A stretch of 64,000 bases of DNA from Streptomyces sp. NBC_01429 (GCF_036231945.1 NZ_CP109599.1:6723501-6787500), one strand, 5' to 3'; counted from the first letter of the stretch, positions 49,478 through 58,703 are shown. Notes: a model not told the origin generated them from the letters alone. Program-made: numbers and translations.

Positions 49478-50326
49478 ATGCTGCGCATCGCCATCCCCAA
49501 CAAGGGTTCACTCTCGGGACCTGCGTCGGCGATGCTCCATGAGGCCGGCTACCAGCAGCGCAAGGAGAGCAAGGAACTCGTCCTGGTCGACCCGGACAAC
49601 CAGGTCGAGTTCTTCTACCTCCGCCCCCGCGACATCGCGATCTACGTGAGTTCCGGCAAGCTCGACATCGGCATCACCGGACGCGACCTGCTGCTGGACT
49701 CCGAGGCCGAGGCGGAGGAGATCCTGCCGCTCGGCTTCGCCCGCTCCACCTTCCGCTACGCCACCCGCCCCGGCACCGCCGCCGGCGTCGCCGAGTTCGG
49801 CGGCATGACCGTCGCCACCTCGTACGAGGGCATCGTCGCCCAGCACCTCGCCGACAACGGCGTCGACGCCTCCGTCGTCCACCTGGACGGCGCGGTCGAG
49901 ACCGCCATCGAGCTGGGCGTCGCCCAGATCATCGCCGACGTGGTGGAGACCGGCACGTCGCTGCGCAACGCCGGCCTGGAGGTGATCGGCGAGCCGATCA
50001 TGACCTCCGAGGCGATCGTCATCCGACGCACCGGCGCCGACCCCGACGAGCCCAAGGTGCGCCAGTTCCTGCGCAGGCTCCAGGGCGTTCTCGTCGCCCG
50101 GACCTACGTGATGATGGACTACGACTGCCGCGCCGAGCACCTGGAGCGCGCCGTCGCCCTCACCCCCGGGCTGGAGTCACCGACCATCTCCCCGCTGCAC
50201 AACGAGGGCTGGGTCGCCGTCCGCGCGATGGTCCCCGCCAAGGAGGCGCAGCGGATCATGGACGACCTGTACGACCTGGGCGCCCGCGCCATCCTCACCA
50301 CGGCCATCCACGCCTGCCGTCTCTGA
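49478..50326 (+). CDS. hisG: ATP phosphoribosyltransferase, long form
   Basis: First and feedback-controlled step of histidine synthesis. The 282 residues are the long HisG form with its own regulatory C-terminal domain, so no HisZ is needed. N-terminal LRIAIPNKGSLSGPAS, the PRPP-binding ELGVAQIIADVVETGTSL and histidine-binding C-terminal region are visible. It follows hisE after 77 bp. Confidence 0.97.
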   Translation: MLRIAIPNKGSLSGPASAMLHEAGYQQRKESKELVLVDPDNQVEFFYLRPRDIAIYVSSGKLDIGITGRDLLLDSEAEAEEILPLGFARSTFRYATRPGTAAGVAEFGGMTVATSYEGIVAQHLADNGVDASVVHLDGAVETAIELGVAQIIADVVETGTSLRNAGLEVIGEPIMTSEAIVIRRTGADPDEPKVRQFLRRLQGVLVARTYVMMDYDCRAEHLERAVALTPGLESPTISPLHNEGWVAVRAMVPAKEAQRIMDDLYDLGARAILTTAIHACRL

Positions 50327-50361
50327 GCCCCCGCACCCATTCCACCGGGAAGAGCGAAACC

Positions 50362-50862
50362 ATGGCCGCCCCCGCCCCCGCCCCCGCGCCCCAGCCGGCA
50401 CCGTCCGCCCTGCCGGTCACCTTCCGGCCGACCCGCACCAGGGTCGTACTGCTGACGGCGGGGGCCGTCATGTTCGTGGCCATCTCGGCCATCGGGCTGC
50501 TCCTCGACGACCTGCACCCGGGGGAGCGGCTGAGCTTCATCCTCACGGCCTTGCTGTTCTCCGGTGTGCTGGCGCTCCTCAGCCGTCCCAAGGTAGTCGC
50601 CGACGAGACCGGGGTCACTGTCGTCAATATCACGCGGACGCACCGACTGGAGTGGGCCGAGATCCTGCGGGTCAATCTGCGGCCCGGCGACGCCTGGGTC
50701 TTCCTCGACCTCAACGACGGCTCCAGCCTGCCCGTACTGGGCATTCAGCCCGGCGTGGCCAAGGCGCACGCCCTGCGCGACGCCCGCGCGCTGCGCGCGC
50801 TGAGCGAATCCCGTACCGCCACCGGCGCACCGGGGCCGGGACCGCGCCCGAGCGGTGGCTGA
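50362..50862 (+). CDS. PH-domain membrane protein (YcxB/bPH6-like)
   Basis: 166 residues: a Pro/Ala N-terminus, two membrane helices (about 28-48 and 58-74), and a C-terminal PH-like domain with conserved W-A-E-I motif (LEWAEILRVNL). Such proteins are frequent in streptomycetes and uncharacterised. It starts 35 bp after hisG, so it could be the last gene of that unit. Confidence 0.82.
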   Translation: MAAPAPAPAPQPAPSALPVTFRPTRTRVVLLTAGAVMFVAISAIGLLLDDLHPGERLSFILTALLFSGVLALLSRPKVVADETGVTVVNITRTHRLEWAEILRVNLRPGDAWVFLDLNDGSSLPVLGIQPGVAKAHALRDARALRALSESRTATGAPGPGPRPSGG

Positions 50863-50927
50863 GCCACTTGCTCCACACACCACTGCCCTCCGGCGCCCGC
50901 TCTTGATTACTCTGGTGGCGGAGGCGC

Positions 50928-51059
50928 CGAGTGCGCCCCGCCCCGCACTCGACGGCCGCGACCGGCCCGCGGGGCATCCTGCGACCCGAGGAGTGACTCC
51001 CTCCAGCAATGGACGGATCGTCCGGTAGTACCTGCGCCGCCCCCTTCGAAGAGGCGGCG
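50928..51059 (+). promoter_or_regulatory. Structured leader upstream of the CNNM/CorC pair
   Basis: Two GC hairpins stand out: CGAGTGCG/CGCACTCG (50928-50935 with 50944-50951) and CGCCGCC/GGCGGCG (51035-51041 with 51053-51059). The second ends 2 bp before the ATG at 51062 and would cover the ribosome-binding site. This could be a translation-controlling leader, but no known riboswitch class matches by eye. Confidence 0.4.
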
Positions 51060-51061
51060 GC

Positions 51062-52546
51062 ATGACCATCCCCCTTCTGCTGCTCGCCGCAGCGTTCCTT
51101 CTCATCCTCGCCAACGGCTTCTTCGTGGCGGCCGAATTCGGCCTCATCACGGTGGACCGCCCCGACGCCGAGCGCGCCGCCGCGGCCGGCGACCGCCGCG
51201 CCCGTACCGTCGTCAAGGCCCTGCGGGAACTCTCCTTCCAGCTCTCCGGCACCCAGCTGGGCATCACCATCACCTCGCTCGTCGTCGGCATGCTCGCCGA
51301 GCCCGCGCTCGCGGGGCTCCTCGACGGGCCGCTCGCCGCGACCGGACTGCCCGCGGGGGCGGTCTCCGGGATCGCGGTGGTGATCGGCATGCTGCTGGCC
51401 TCCGCCGTCCAGATGGTGATCGGCGAACTCGTCCCCAAGAACTGGGCGGTCTCCAGACCCCTCCAGGTCGCCCGGTTCGTGGCGGGACCGCAGCACCGCT
51501 TCTCCTCGGTCTTCCGACCGGTGATCTCGCTGCTCAACACCGTCGCCAACCGGCTCGTCCGGATGCTCGGCGTGGAGCCGACCGACGAACTCGCCTCGGC
51601 CCGCACGCCCGGCGAACTCGTCTCCCTGGCCCGCCACTCCGCGCGGGCCGGCACCCTCGAACAGGACACCGCCGACCTGTTCGTACGGACCCTCTCGCTC
51701 GGCCGGCTCACCGCGCAGCACGTGATGACGCCCCGGGTGAAGGTCAGCGCCCTCCAGTCCGACGCGACGGCCGCGGACGTCCTCAACCTCACCCGGGCCA
51801 CCGGTCTGTCGCGCTTCCCCGTCTACCGGGAACGCATCGACGAGATCGTCGGCATGGTCCACCTCAAGGACGCCCTCGCCGTGCCCGTGGCCGAGCGGAT
51901 GCGCACCCCCGCCGGGCGGATCGCCGTCCCGGCGCTGCTGGTGCCCGAGACGCTGCCCGTGCAGCAGCTGCTGGAGCGGCTGCGCAGTGAGCAGCCGATA
52001 GCCATCGTGGTCGACGAGTACGGCGGCACGGCCGGCGTCGTCACCCTGGAGGACATCATCGAGGAACTCGTCGGCGAGGTACGCGACGAGCACGACGCCG
52101 AGCACGACGGCCGGCCCGATCTGGCGCCCGCCGCCCCCGAGGACGGCAGGCCCGCCTGGGAGGCCGACGGCAGCTGCCGGGTCCTGACCCTGCGCCGGAT
52201 CGGACTCGACGTACCCGAGGGCCCCTACGAGACCCTGGCCGGTCTGGTCGCCGATCTGCTCGGCCGCATCCCGGCCCCCGGCGACCGGGCCGAGCTGCCC
52301 GGCTGGCGGCTCTCGGTACGCCAGGTGGACCGCTACCGGGCGGAACGCGTCCGCCTCGTCCGGACCACCGACGCCCCGGCGGGCACCCCGCCCGACCGGC
52401 CCTCGGACGTACCGGCCGAACCGCACCCCGAGGGACCCGCCACCACGGCGGACGGTCCCCACGAGCCGGTGGCCGCGTACGAACCGCTCCCCGCGCACCG
52501 GCCGGTGCCCGCGCGCGCCGGAGCGATGGCGGAGGGCGGCCGATGA
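51062..52546 (+). CDS. CNNM/CorC-type hemolysin-family protein with CBS domains
   Basis: 494 residues. The DUF21/CNNM transmembrane domain (1-190, ANGFFVAAEFGLITV, IGELVPKNWAVS) is followed by a CBS pair, a CorC_HlyC domain and a long disordered tail. Homologues transport or sense Mg2+/divalent cations and some affect peptidoglycan or lipid carriers. Its stop overlaps the next gene (ATGA). Confidence 0.88.
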   Translation: MTIPLLLLAAAFLLILANGFFVAAEFGLITVDRPDAERAAAAGDRRARTVVKALRELSFQLSGTQLGITITSLVVGMLAEPALAGLLDGPLAATGLPAGAVSGIAVVIGMLLASAVQMVIGELVPKNWAVSRPLQVARFVAGPQHRFSSVFRPVISLLNTVANRLVRMLGVEPTDELASARTPGELVSLARHSARAGTLEQDTADLFVRTLSLGRLTAQHVMTPRVKVSALQSDATAADVLNLTRATGLSRFPVYRERIDEIVGMVHLKDALAVPVAERMRTPAGRIAVPALLVPETLPVQQLLERLRSEQPIAIVVDEYGGTAGVVTLEDIIEELVGEVRDEHDAEHDGRPDLAPAAPEDGRPAWEADGSCRVLTLRRIGLDVPEGPYETLAGLVADLLGRIPAPGDRAELPGWRLSVRQVDRYRAERVRLVRTTDAPAGTPPDRPSDVPAEPHPEGPATTADGPHEPVAAYEPLPAHRPVPARAGAMAEGGR

Positions 52547-53643
52547 GCGCCCTGCAACTCGTCTTCGCCCTGCTGCTGGTCCTGGCCAACGGCTTCTTCG
52601 TCGGAGCCGAGTTCGCCCTCGTCTCCGTACGCCGCAGCCAGATCGAGCCGCACGCGGCGCGCGGCTCGGCCCGCGCCAGACAGGCGCTGTACGGGCTGGA
52701 GAATCTGCCGCAGATGATGGCGGCGGCCCAGTTCGGCATCACGGTCTGCTCCCTGACGCTCGGCGCTGTCGCGGAGCCCACGGTGGCGCATCTGCTGGAG
52801 CCCGTCTTCGAGGCGGTACGGCTGCCCGAGGGGCTGATCCATCCGCTGGGCTATGTCATAGCCCTGGCCCTGGTGGTCTTCCTGCATCTGGTCATCGGCG
52901 AGATGGTCCCCAAGAACCTCGCCATGGCCGCGCCGGAGAAGACCGCGCTCTGGCTCAGCCCCGGTCTGGTCGGCTTCGCCCGGCTCTGCCGTCCGGTGAC
53001 GGCCGGTCTCGGCGCCTGCGCCCGGCTGGTGCTGCGGGCCTTCCGCGTCGAGCCCAAGGACGAGGTCGAGGCGGTCTTCACCAGCGAGCAGCTCAACCGG
53101 CTCGTCGAGGACTCCGGCCAGGCCGGACTGCTCGAACCGGAGGCGCAGGAGCGCCTGGAGGACGCGCTGGAGCTGGGCAGCCGCCCGGTCACCGACGTAC
53201 TCCTCACCCGCGCCTCCCTGGTGACGGTGACCCCCGCGGTCACCCCGCGCGAGATCGAGGAGCTGACCGTGCGCACCGGTTTCTCCCGCTTCCCGGTCTG
53301 CGCGGAGGGCAGCGGCGCCTTCATGGGCTTCCTGCACGTCAAGGACGTCCTCGATCTGGAGGCCGCGGAGCGCGCCGTGCCGCAGCATGTGTGGCGGCCG
53401 ATGGCGACCCTGCGGGCGGAACTCCCGCTGGACGACGCGCTCACCGTGATGCGCCGCGCCGCCACCCATCTCGCCCAGGTCGCGGACGCGTCCGGGCGGG
53501 TGCTGGGGCTCGTCGCCCTGGAGGACGTACTGGAAAAGCTCGTGGGAGAAATGCGGGACCCCTCCCACCGGCACGATGTCCAGAAGGCGTCCCTGGTGGG
53601 CGAGCAGCGCACCGACCGGGCGGACCAGGTCCTGGCCCGCTGA
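52543..53643 (+). CDS. Second CNNM/CorC-type protein, lacking the C-terminal CorC domain
   Basis: 366 residues with the DUF21/CNNM membrane domain (ANGFFVGAEFALVSV, IGEMVPKNLAMA) and two CBS repeats, ending soon after them. It probably forms a heterodimer with the upstream, longer paralogue, since the genes are translationally coupled. Confidence 0.86.
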   Translation: MSALQLVFALLLVLANGFFVGAEFALVSVRRSQIEPHAARGSARARQALYGLENLPQMMAAAQFGITVCSLTLGAVAEPTVAHLLEPVFEAVRLPEGLIHPLGYVIALALVVFLHLVIGEMVPKNLAMAAPEKTALWLSPGLVGFARLCRPVTAGLGACARLVLRAFRVEPKDEVEAVFTSEQLNRLVEDSGQAGLLEPEAQERLEDALELGSRPVTDVLLTRASLVTVTPAVTPREIEELTVRTGFSRFPVCAEGSGAFMGFLHVKDVLDLEAAERAVPQHVWRPMATLRAELPLDDALTVMRRAATHLAQVADASGRVLGLVALEDVLEKLVGEMRDPSHRHDVQKASLVGEQRTDRADQVLAR

Positions 53644-53654
53644 GCCTGTCGGAC

Positions 53655-53692
53655 GACGACCCGGTCCGCGCCCCGCCGTGTACCGGGTCGTC
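53655..53692. terminator. Convergent terminator between CNNM and the AAA gene
   Basis: GACGACCCGGT pairs with ACCGGGTCGTC across 16 nt. It overlaps the stop codon of the minus-strand gene. Confidence 0.8.
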
Positions 53693-55610
53693 ACTCCTGG
53701 GGGCCGCGGTCGACCGGACCGCGGCCCGACAGGACCTCTCCGTACGCCTGCATCAGGTCCGGCAGCCGCAGCGTCGCCAGATCGTCGCGGGTGGGCGTGG
53801 AGCCGTAGCCGGAGAGCCGCAGATCGCGGTAGGCGCAGCTCTTCTCGTACAGGGTGCGCACGAAGCGGCCGTTGCCCAGCTCGTCGATCCACCCCTGGTC
53901 GACCACGTGTCCGCTGATCGAGCGCAGCTCGTCCGTGGACTCCTCGTCCCAGACGTCCCCGTTCTCCGCCGCCAGCACCCCGCCGATCGCGGTCAGTTCG
54001 AGCGGCCGGTAGCTGGGGAAGTCCACCCGGCTGGTGAAGCGGGAGGAGAGCCCGGGATTGGTGGCCAGCAGCCGGTCCATGCCCTCGGGGTAGCCCGCGA
54101 GTATCACCACCAGATGGTCACGGTTGTCCTCGGCGCGCTTGAGCAGCACCTGAAGCGCCTCGTCGCCGTAGGCGTCGCCCTTGCTGTAGCCGGAGTTGGA
54201 GAGGCTGTACGCCTCGTCCACGAAGAGCACCCCGCCGATCGCCGAGTCGATCAGCTCGTTCGCCTTCACCGCTGTCTGGCCGAGGAACTCGCCCACCAGA
54301 TCGGCCCGTTGGGCCTCGACCAGATGGTCCCCGCCGAGCAGCCCGAGGGCGTAGAAGATCCGGCCCAGGATGCGGGCGACGGTCGTCTTGCCGGTGCCCG
54401 AGGGGCCCGAGAAGACAAAGTGACGTTTCGGCGGCTGGACGGGCAGCCCCTCGCCGGCCCGCAGCCTGGCCATGTTCAGCTGCGCTGAGATCGCCTTCAC
54501 CTGCCGCTTCACCGGATCGAGGCCGACCATCCGCTCCAGCTCCGCGAGCGCCCGCGCGAGCAGCGCCGGATCGGTCGGGCCCTGCGGGAAGCGCGGGGCC
54601 GCCGGCTGCGCGGGCGGCGCGGCCTTCTCCCGGACGGGGCCGGGTACGGGGGCGGGCCCGGCGCCGGCCGGACCCCCGCCGGTGCCCGGCAGGGGCGCCT
54701 CCCGGCCGAGCGGTACGTCGGGACCGGGCGGCCCGTCCGGCTCGCCCTGGGCCGGCGGCTGCGCCTCGCCCGCGTCGGCGGTGTCCTGGCCGAGCCCGGC
54801 CAGCGCCACCGAGGCGAGCCCCATCGGGTCGTCGGGGCCCTCGTACCCGTCCAGGTCGGTGATCGCGGCGAGCCGGGCGGCGGTGTCCATGAACGCGGGG
54901 TCCAGCCGGTGCACGGCCCGGTAGAGAGGGAGGGCCGCCGCGCTGCGCCCGGTGCCCTCGTGGGCGCGCGCCAGCCAGTAGCGCAGCTCCTTGCGCTGCG
55001 GCTGCTCGCTGCGGCAGCGCATCAGGGAGGTGGCGAGGACCGGCTCGGCCTGTCCGTACATCTCCAGCCGGACCCGGGCCATGCCGCCGAAGAGTCCCGC
55101 CTCGATCCCCAGCAGCGGATCGTGGACCAGCGGCTCGGTATGACGCACCAACTGCTCCCAGTCCTTGACCAGATAGGCGCGGCAGGCGTGCAGGAAACGC
55201 ACCTGCGTGTCCGCGTCCACCGGCGGCAGACCCGCCAACGCCCGGTCCAGATCGGGGACATGGCGGCCGTCCAGCCAGTGCGAGGCGTGCGCGAGCAGCA
55301 GATCGCGTCCGCTCTCCAGTACGGGCTGGACCCACCAGCCCAGCCAGTACCAGGAGTTCAGGGTGCGGCGGTGGCGGGAGCGCTGTTCGCCGAAGCGGTC
55401 GCGGTGGCGGTACATGTGCAGCAGGGCGGCGGTGGTGTCGACGCGCAGCGCGTGCAGCCCCAGCCAGCCGTCGGCCATCCCGGGGTCGTGCCGGACGGCG
55501 GTCCTGAACTCCTCCTCCGCCTGCGGGTACGCCCCCATGGTGTACGCGTCCACGCCGCGCACCCAGGCGAGGTCGGCCGGGGCTCCCGTTCCCTGCGTGC
55601 CGATATCCAT
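53691..55610 (-). CDS. EccA-like AAA+ ATPase with TPR-like N-terminus (CbxX/CfqX family)
   Basis: 639 residues. A helical TPR-like N-terminal region (about 20-255), a Pro/Gly-rich linker (280-345), and a single AAA+ domain with Walker A GPSGTGKTT (402-410) and Walker B GGVLFVDEAYS. This is the EccA architecture of type VII (ESX) secretion, but no ESX genes (EsxA/B, EccB-E) are nearby. The start ATG 55610 has a GGGGGA site; 55637 and 55718 are less likely. Confidence 0.87.
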   Translation of the reverse strand: MDIGTQGTGAPADLAWVRGVDAYTMGAYPQAEEEFRTAVRHDPGMADGWLGLHALRVDTTAALLHMYRHRDRFGEQRSRHRRTLNSWYWLGWWVQPVLESGRDLLLAHASHWLDGRHVPDLDRALAGLPPVDADTQVRFLHACRAYLVKDWEQLVRHTEPLVHDPLLGIEAGLFGGMARVRLEMYGQAEPVLATSLMRCRSEQPQRKELRYWLARAHEGTGRSAAALPLYRAVHRLDPAFMDTAARLAAITDLDGYEGPDDPMGLASVALAGLGQDTADAGEAQPPAQGEPDGPPGPDVPLGREAPLPGTGGGPAGAGPAPVPGPVREKAAPPAQPAAPRFPQGPTDPALLARALAELERMVGLDPVKRQVKAISAQLNMARLRAGEGLPVQPPKRHFVFSGPSGTGKTTVARILGRIFYALGLLGGDHLVEAQRADLVGEFLGQTAVKANELIDSAIGGVLFVDEAYSLSNSGYSKGDAYGDEALQVLLKRAEDNRDHLVVILAGYPEGMDRLLATNPGLSSRFTSRVDFPSYRPLELTAIGGVLAAENGDVWDEESTDELRSISGHVVDQGWIDELGNGRFVRTLYEKSCAYRDLRLSGYGSTPTRDDLATLRLPDLMQAYGEVLSGRGPVDRGPQE

Positions 55611-55841
55611 CAGGTCCCCCACAAACCGTGCCCCCATGGTGTCCCGCCGGGCGGGCGCCCATCGGCGGCGTGCCGAACCACTGTGTCGCGGACGGGAATT
55701 GACCGCACTGAGAGGCATCGTACCTGCGCAGAGGGTGTGCGACTAAGGGCGCCGTCGGGGTGCACGGTCGTGACCGAACGTGATCGCGAGGGCGGGAGGG
55801 GAGCGAGGAAACAGGGGAGGAAAGCGGCGATAAGGGCAGAA

Positions 55842-55879
55842 CGAAGCCCCCGGTCACGGGGGAACAACCGGGGGCTTCG
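55842..55879 (-). terminator. Strong hairpin downstream of the uridine-kinase-like gene
   Basis: CGAAGCCCCCGGT pairs with ACCGGGGGCTTCG. It is located between the kinase gene's 3' end (55983) and the AAA gene's 5' region, so it likely stops minus-strand transcription. A small hairpin GCGGCT/AGCCGC sits at 55888-55905. The rest of 55611-55982 has no gene. Confidence 0.7.
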
Positions 55880-55982
55880 CGTCCGCCGCGGCTCCGAAAA
55901 GCCGCACATTAAGAACGTAAGACCTGTCCGGCCCCCCGGTCAAGCCGAGTTGGGCACTCCGTGACGCCGGATTTCCTGCGGT

Positions 55983-56612
55983 TCAGCGAGGCGGCCCGAG
56001 CCGATCACCCTTAGTGAGGGTCTGGTCCTGTCCCGGGGCCGTTCCGGGCCCGGGGGCCATCTCGTACCCCGCCGGCTTCTCCCGCACCAGCGCGTCGGCG
56101 AACGGGCGGGAGGGGTCCGACGCGAAGTGGCGTGTCTCCGCCACCGTCCAGCCGTCCCAGAAAGCGGACTGGGCGGGGCCGTCGCGCCGGCGCCCGCGCT
56201 CCCAGGACTCCTCGGCGCCCCGGTCCATCCAGAACAGCCGCGCGAGATACGGCCGCAGCTCCCGGCGCCCGGCGCCGACGCCCTCCATCACGACGACGGG
56301 CGCGGGCGGCAGGGCGCGGGGTGCGTCGAACCGGCGTGCGGTCCAGTCGTACGCCCGGTAGTGCGCGTACGCGCCTCGGGAGAGCGGCTCCACGACCTGC
56401 TCGGTCAGCCGCTCCGTCCACTCGAAGAGGTGGCGGTGACTGGCCAGATCGTCCAGCCGCAGGACGGGCGCGCCGTCCAGCGCCGCCGCCAGCCGGTCGG
56501 CGAAGGTGCTCTTGCCCGAGCCCGCGTGGCCGTCGACCGCGATCAGCCGGACAGGGCCGCAGGAGGGCGGCACGGCGCGCAGGGCCCGGGCCCGCGCGGT
56601 CAGATCGTCCAT
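55983..56612 (-). CDS. Uridine-kinase-like P-loop protein
   Basis: 209 residues. Walker A GHAGSGKST at 28-36 with a substrate Asp pair (LRLDDLASH). It resembles uridine kinase/phosphoribulokinase-type enzymes, though the usual uridine-contact motifs are weak. It could phosphorylate a nucleoside or another small alcohol. The start ATG 56612 is chosen because the fold begins shortly after. A DasR-like site is upstream. Confidence 0.75.
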   Translation of the reverse strand: MDDLTARARALRAVPPSCGPVRLIAVDGHAGSGKSTFADRLAAALDGAPVLRLDDLASHRHLFEWTERLTEQVVEPLSRGAYAHYRAYDWTARRFDAPRALPPAPVVVMEGVGAGRRELRPYLARLFWMDRGAEESWERGRRRDGPAQSAFWDGWTVAETRHFASDPSRPFADALVREKPAGYEMAPGPGTAPGQDQTLTKGDRLGPPR

Positions 56613-56682
56613 ACGGCCCAGCCTACGAGCCCCCGCGCGCGTGCGAGGGGGCCGCCTCACGGTCGCGACCGCAGGTCATGCC

Positions 56683-56698
56683 ACTGGTGCAGACCAAT
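56683..56698. promoter_or_regulatory. DasR-responsive-element-like site
   Basis: ACTGGTGCAGACCAAT matches the 16-bp dre consensus A(C/G)TGGTCTAGACCA(C/G)T at 13 positions, with intact TGGT and ACCA arms. It lies between the divergent kinase and C39-like genes, 71 bp from one start and 172 bp from the other. It is a second dre-like site in the window, after the chitinase one. Confidence 0.5.
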
Positions 56699-56869
56699 AT
56701 TGCTCGACCGACGCGGTGTGAATCGCTGGCAGAAGCGCGCCGGGAGCCGCGATAGTGGACGACTCCGACCCGTCGCCCCGCCCGCCGGGCCCGCCTTCCG
56801 CCTCCCTCCACCCGCTCTCCACCTCCCGCTCCGCCTTCCCTCGCCCCGCCTCTCGACCGGAGGTTTCCC

Positions 56870-58210
56870 ATGACCCGTCCCACCTCGCGCAGAACCGTTC
56901 TCGCCGCCGCGCTCGCGGTCGCCGCCGGCACCGGGGCGAGCGCCGCCGTACCGGCCGCCGCCGCCCCGGCGGAGCCGCTCGTGGACAACGCCTTCTGGAC
57001 CTCGTACGCCGACTGGCGCGCCGGCACCGGGCGCGGCACCCGGGCCGTCTCCGGAGCCCGGCCCTCTCTGGTGATCCACGCCCCGGCCGGCCGCACCGAC
57101 TACCAGGACCCGCACACCGGGAGGACGACCACCTGGGAGTACGCGAGCTGGACCTCGCCCGAGCACCGCTCCACGGTCCCCGCCACCGAGGTGATCGCCT
57201 CCTGGAACGCCAGGACCCCGGCCGGCACCTGGCTCCAGATCGAGCTGCGCGGCCGCTACTCCGACGGCACCGACACCCCCTGGTACGTGCTGGGCCGCTG
57301 GACCTCCGGCGACGGCGAGGACGACATCAGGCGCACCTCCGTGGACGGGCAGGGCGACGGGCGCAGCAGCGTCTGGACCGACACGCTCGCCGTGAACGAC
57401 GCGGCGAGCGGAGTGCGGCTCGTCTCCTACCGGCTGCGGCTCACCCTGCACCGCAGGCCCGGCACCCGGCTCACGCCCGTGGTGCACCGGGTCGGCGCGA
57501 TGGCCTCCGACATCCCCGACCGGTTCACGGTCCCGGCCTCCGCCCCCGGGCTCGTCCGCGAGCTGACCGTGCCTCGCTACTCGCAGAACACCCACGTCGG
57601 GCAGTACCCGGAGTACGACAACGGCGGCGAGGCGTGGTGCAGCCCCACCTCCTCCGAGATGATCGTCGAGTACTGGGGGCGCGGGCCCACCGCCGAGGAA
57701 CTCGCCTGGGTGAACCCGGCCTTCGCCGATCCGCAGATCTGCCACGCGGCCCGGTTCACCTACGACTACCAGTACGAGGGCTGCGGCAACTGGCCGTTCA
57801 ACGCCGCGTACGCCGCGACCTACCGCGAGATGTCCTCCGCCGTCACCAGGCTCGGCTCGCTCACCGAGGCGGAGACCCTCGTCCGCGCGGGCATCCCCCT
57901 GATCACCTCCCAGTCCTTCCTCAAGGAGGAGCTGACCGGGGCCGGGTACGGCACCGCCGGCCATCTGATGACCGTGATCGGCTTCACGGCCGACGGCGAT
58001 GTGATCGCCAACGACCCCTCCTCCCCGGACAACGCGGCCGTGCGCCGGGTCTACCGGCGCGCCGAGTGGGAGACGATCTGGCTGCGCACCAAGCGGTACA
58101 ACGCCTCGGGCAACGTCTCCTCGGGCACCGGCGGCGTCGCCTACGTCTACTGGCCCGCCGAACCGTCCGCCGCCCAGCGCCGGGCCCTGCGGGCGGTGGG
58201 GCTGATCTGA
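56870..58210 (+). CDS. Secreted C39-peptidase-like protein
   Basis: 446 residues. A twin-arginine signal (SRRTVLAAALAVAAG) is followed by a beta-rich N-terminal domain and a C39-like papain-fold domain. The putative nucleophile is Cys257 (EAWCSPTSSEM) and the His is 365 (GHLMTVIGF). It has a GGAGG ribosome-binding site at 56859-56863. The natural substrate is unknown; it could be a cell-wall or extracellular peptide hydrolase. Confidence 0.85.
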   Translation: MTRPTSRRTVLAAALAVAAGTGASAAVPAAAAPAEPLVDNAFWTSYADWRAGTGRGTRAVSGARPSLVIHAPAGRTDYQDPHTGRTTTWEYASWTSPEHRSTVPATEVIASWNARTPAGTWLQIELRGRYSDGTDTPWYVLGRWTSGDGEDDIRRTSVDGQGDGRSSVWTDTLAVNDAASGVRLVSYRLRLTLHRRPGTRLTPVVHRVGAMASDIPDRFTVPASAPGLVRELTVPRYSQNTHVGQYPEYDNGGEAWCSPTSSEMIVEYWGRGPTAEELAWVNPAFADPQICHAARFTYDYQYEGCGNWPFNAAYAATYREMSSAVTRLGSLTEAETLVRAGIPLITSQSFLKEELTGAGYGTAGHLMTVIGFTADGDVIANDPSSPDNAAVRRVYRRAEWETIWLRTKRYNASGNVSSGTGGVAYVYWPAEPSAAQRRALRAVGLI

Positions 58211-58433
58211 TCCCGGTACGTGGACAGCGCGCGGTGTGGTGTACGGCACATTTCCGGGCCGTGCACCCCCGTACGCCCCCGCGTTCACGCGCCGGTGCCC
58301 CGCCGCCGCCCGCCCGTCGCGGGGAGCCGTGACGCAGGTCTCTACCCGGGGGCCGGATTCGCTGGCACTGTGGTGGGGTCACCGAGGGGACGGTGGCCCG
58401 GGGGGGACATCCACCGCCGTACGAACGAACGAG

Positions 58434-58616
58434 ATGTCCATGACTGCCACCGCCACCACTGCCCTCACCTCCCTCACCGGCGCGCTCGACCGCGTCCGCG
58501 ACCGGGCCCGTACCGGAGGCCCCAAGGACGACGGCCCCGAGCTGGTCGAGCAGCTGCTCGGCTGGACCCTGGTCGTGCTGCTCGCCGTCCTCGTCAGTCA
58601 CACGGGTCTGCTGTAG
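58434..58616 (+). CDS. Small membrane protein
   Basis: 60 residues with a soluble N-terminus and one C-terminal transmembrane helix (LLGWTLVVLLAVLVSHTGLL). I do not recognise a family. ATG 58434 is the start; ATG 58440 is also possible. It lies alone in a 490-bp stretch before the TetR gene. The 223 bp upstream hold no gene. Confidence 0.55.
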   Translation: MSMTATATTALTSLTGALDRVRDRARTGGPKDDGPELVEQLLGWTLVVLLAVLVSHTGLL

Positions 58617-58648
58617 CCACCTGAAAGAGGCGGCCGCCACGTCTCTGC

Positions 58649-58676
58649 GATACTGCGGGAATTCTTGTGTGAATTC
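58649..58676 (+). promoter_or_regulatory. TetR gene promoter with GAATTC-N6-GAATTC palindrome
   Basis: GATACT (58649-58654) is a -10-like hexamer. The inverted repeat GAATTC-TTGTGT-GAATTC (58659-58676) would straddle the transcription start. AT-rich arms in this GC-rich genome are notable, and the arrangement suggests TetR autoregulation. Confidence 0.55.
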
Positions 58677-58703
58677 TGTGGCAGACGGAGACCAGGACGC
58701 GAA

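Noticed and set aside
58360..58380. Sigma-54-like CTGGCAC...TG sequence
   Set aside because: Actinobacteria lack sigma-54, so the resemblance is fortuitous.
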